Assembly (NCBI RefSeq): GCF_046546175.1
Contig: NZ_JBKGYF010000080.1
Coordinates: 1 to 7,754, forward strand
From: Methanohalobium sp046546175
GTDB taxonomy: Archaea; Halobacteriota; Methanosarcinia; Methanosarcinales; Methanosarcinaceae
DNA: 7,754 nt
Direction of reading: 5' to 3'
In this document: positions 6,554-7,754 of the stretch, piece by piece
Layout of the letters: each line of letters begins with the position of its first letter
Position numbering within the stretch: the first letter of the stretch is position 1
The notes under the pieces: generated by a model
What the model saw: the letters and a program-made list of their open reading frames with translations, nothing else
Databases searched by the model: none
Told to the model about the DNA's origin: nothing
Made by a program: the position numbers and the translations under genes

Positions 6554-7324
6554 ATGCTTAGTTTAAATCCAAAAAAAACCAGTGTTTTTGTAAGATACAA
6601 TGTTCAGAATGAGAAGAAAATGACACCTGATGAGCTGGCAGAGGTGCTCTACCCCAAGGATGAATTAGTATATCCGATTGCAAAAGCTATCTTTGAAGGT
6701 GATGAAGATGATGTTGTTTTGCATCTCCAGGAAGCTATAGAGGGAAGAAAAAATCCTATAGATTTGATAAATGATGCTCTTATAAAAGGAATGTCTATAG
6801 TATCCAAACTTTATGACGACGGTGATTTGTATCTGCCTGATGTTATAATCTCGGCCCAGGCAATGATTGCAGGTGTTGATTATTGTAAATCAATAAGTAC
6901 CGAGGACATAAATACAAAAGGTAAAATAGTATGTTTTGTGGCGGAAGGAGATATCCATGACATAGGTAAGAATATTGTCGCGGTTCTTCTCAAAGCTAAG
7001 GGATTTGATGTTGTAGACCTTGGAAGAGATGTACCGATTGAAGAGGTTGTAGAAGCGGTACTGGACGAAAAACCAATAATGGTATCTGGAACTGCATTAA
7101 TGACCACTACCATGTATTCATTTAAGAAAATTAAAGAAGAACTGACAAGATTCGGCATGGATACACCTCTTGTTTGTGGTGGAGGGGCTGTTACTCAAGA
7201 TTTTGTGACAAGGTACAAGCTGGGTATATATGGAGAAGAAGCTGCGGATGTACCCAAAATAGCTGAATCGATATTAAAAGGTGAAAATATTGACAACTTG
7301 CAAAATCTCTACCATAAACATTGA
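6554..7324 (+). CDS. mtaC: Methanol-specific corrinoid protein MtaC
   Basis: Carries the methyl group from methanol on its cobalt corrinoid: MtaB methylates the Co(I) form, and MtaA demethylates it to make methyl-coenzyme M. Residues about 20-120 form the helical cap domain (YPKDELVYPIAKAIFEG at 33-49 is typical). Residues 122-256 are the B12-binding Rossmann domain with D133-x-H135-x-x-G138, where His135 should be the lower cobalt ligand, then SGTALMTTTM at 178-187 and GGGAV at 209-213. The 256 residues and the HKH ending match known MtaC. Its 16-base gap to mtaB shows the usual mtaCB pair. Ile codons are mostly ATA/ATT (20 of 23 by hand count), unlike the mtaB fragment. A related corrinoid protein of methylamine systems (MtbC, MtmC, MttC) is unlikely given the MtaB neighbour. 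Confidence 0.94.
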   Translation: MLSLNPKKTSVFVRYNVQNEKKMTPDELAEVLYPKDELVYPIAKAIFEGDEDDVVLHLQEAIEGRKNPIDLINDALIKGMSIVSKLYDDGDLYLPDVIISAQAMIAGVDYCKSISTEDINTKGKIVCFVAEGDIHDIGKNIVAVLLKAKGFDVVDLGRDVPIEEVVEAVLDEKPIMVSGTALMTTTMYSFKKIKEELTRFGMDTPLVCGGGAVTQDFVTRYKLGIYGEEAADVPKIAESILKGENIDNLQNLYHKH

Positions 7325-7339
7325 TACGAGGTCTTAAAA

Positions 7340-7754
7340 ATGGCAGTTAAAAGAAGTATAAAAATGGCATATGACAAAGCAGATGACATGGTATTTGGCA
7401 ATGCCAAACACCCAGTAAAGGCAGGATTAGACCTTGAAATTGGAGCAGGTTATACAACACCCGAGGTCAACTATGCACCACGACCTGAGGCAGGAGTATC
7501 CAAAGAAAAACTTGTAAAAGAGTACCAGAAGATCACCCGTGACATCATGGAAAGAATGGTGGCAGTAGGAGCGCCAGGAGTAGTTCTGGAAACCGAACAC
7601 GTCCAGCAAATGACAAACAACCCGGAATGGGGTGGAGAAGTAGCCAATGCCCAGAAATCCATCATGGAAGAGTTCCATGATGAATATGGAATCAAATGTG
7701 CCTTAAGACACACCCCTGGAGACATCCGTGAAGAACGTGATTACCTGCAGCTTA
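7340..7754 (+). CDS. mtaB: Methanol:corrinoid methyltransferase MtaB (5' part, runs off the window)
   Basis: The zinc enzyme that activates methanol and transfers its methyl group to the corrinoid of MtaC, forming a tight MtaB-MtaC complex. Only the first 138 codons are present, with no stop before the right edge; the full protein is about 460 residues. The recognisable N-terminus includes AVKRSIKMAYDKADDMVFG (2-20), LEIGAGYTTPEVNYAPRPEAG (about 32-52), ETEHVQQM and EYGIKCALRHTPGDIRE. The zinc ligands (one Glu, two Cys in the M. barkeri enzyme) lie beyond the edge and cannot be checked. GAGGT at 7328-7332, seven bases before the ATG, supports the start. Codon choice is that of a highly expressed gene: five of seven Ile codons are ATC, with many C-ending Asn, Asp, His and Thr codons. 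It is translated just after mtaC. Confidence 0.95.
   Translation, partial: MAVKRSIKMAYDKADDMVFGNAKHPVKAGLDLEIGAGYTTPEVNYAPRPEAGVSKEKLVKEYQKITRDIMERMVAVGAPGVVLETEHVQQMTNNPEWGGEVANAQKSIMEEFHDEYGIKCALRHTPGDIREERDYLQL

Noticed and set aside
599..7324. In-frame amber codons read as pyrrolysine
   Set aside because: The four complete genes end at TAA or TGA and are full length without reading through any TAG; MtaC and MtaB do not use pyrrolysine.
7427..7725. Two overlapping minus-strand frames opposite mtaB
   Set aside because: mtaB is unmistakable here, and the antisense products show no recognisable features; its stop-poor codon usage explains the open antisense frames.
1..7754. CRISPR array or tRNA/rRNA genes
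   Set aside because: No regularly spaced repeats and no tRNA- or rRNA-like sequence were seen on either strand.

Overview
The window comes from a methylotrophic methanogenic archaeon of the Methanosarcinaceae type. It is AT-rich, translation starts often carry archaeal Shine-Dalgarno motifs (GGTGAT, GAGGT), and the right end holds the methanol-specific corrinoid protein and methyltransferase genes mtaC and mtaB. The genus cannot be fixed from the sequence; the AT-richness and the many PAS/GAF domains would suit Methanococcoides, Methanolobus, Methanohalobium or relatives.

Layout, all genes on the + strand. Positions 1-598 hold no gene. They contain an 18-bp perfect inverted repeat with a nearby third arm that looks like the ends of a small mobile element, then a very AT-rich leader with TATA-like boxes and a well-placed ribosome binding site in front of a six-codon reading frame. 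Positions 599-2215 encode a RamA-family ATP-dependent corrinoid activase, followed 18 bases later by a COG0523/CobW-type G3E GTPase (2234-3289); these two probably form an operon. A two-tier hairpin (3310-3371) and a new candidate promoter separate them from a 980-residue cytoplasmic PAS/GAF sensor with no kinase or other output domain (3524-6466). After 87 bases comes mtaC (6554-7324), then mtaB (7340 to beyond the right edge).

How the genes fit together: MtaB splits methanol and methylates the Co(I) corrinoid on MtaC; MtaA (not in this window) then moves the methyl group to coenzyme M. When the cobalt is accidentally oxidised to Co(II), a RamA-type activase reduces it back using ATP. The G3E GTPase is a plausible metal chaperone, for example for the zinc of MtaB or for cobalt, but that is inference. 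The sensor may report a signal relevant to methanol use or redox state, also inferred from position only.

Most interesting points: the activase retains only six of the eight cysteines expected for two [4Fe-4S] clusters; the sensor is built from two duplicated PAS types in swapped order and lacks an output domain; mtaC has no obvious promoter of its own in the short gap after the sensor gene; and codon choice changes sharply between mtaC and mtaB.
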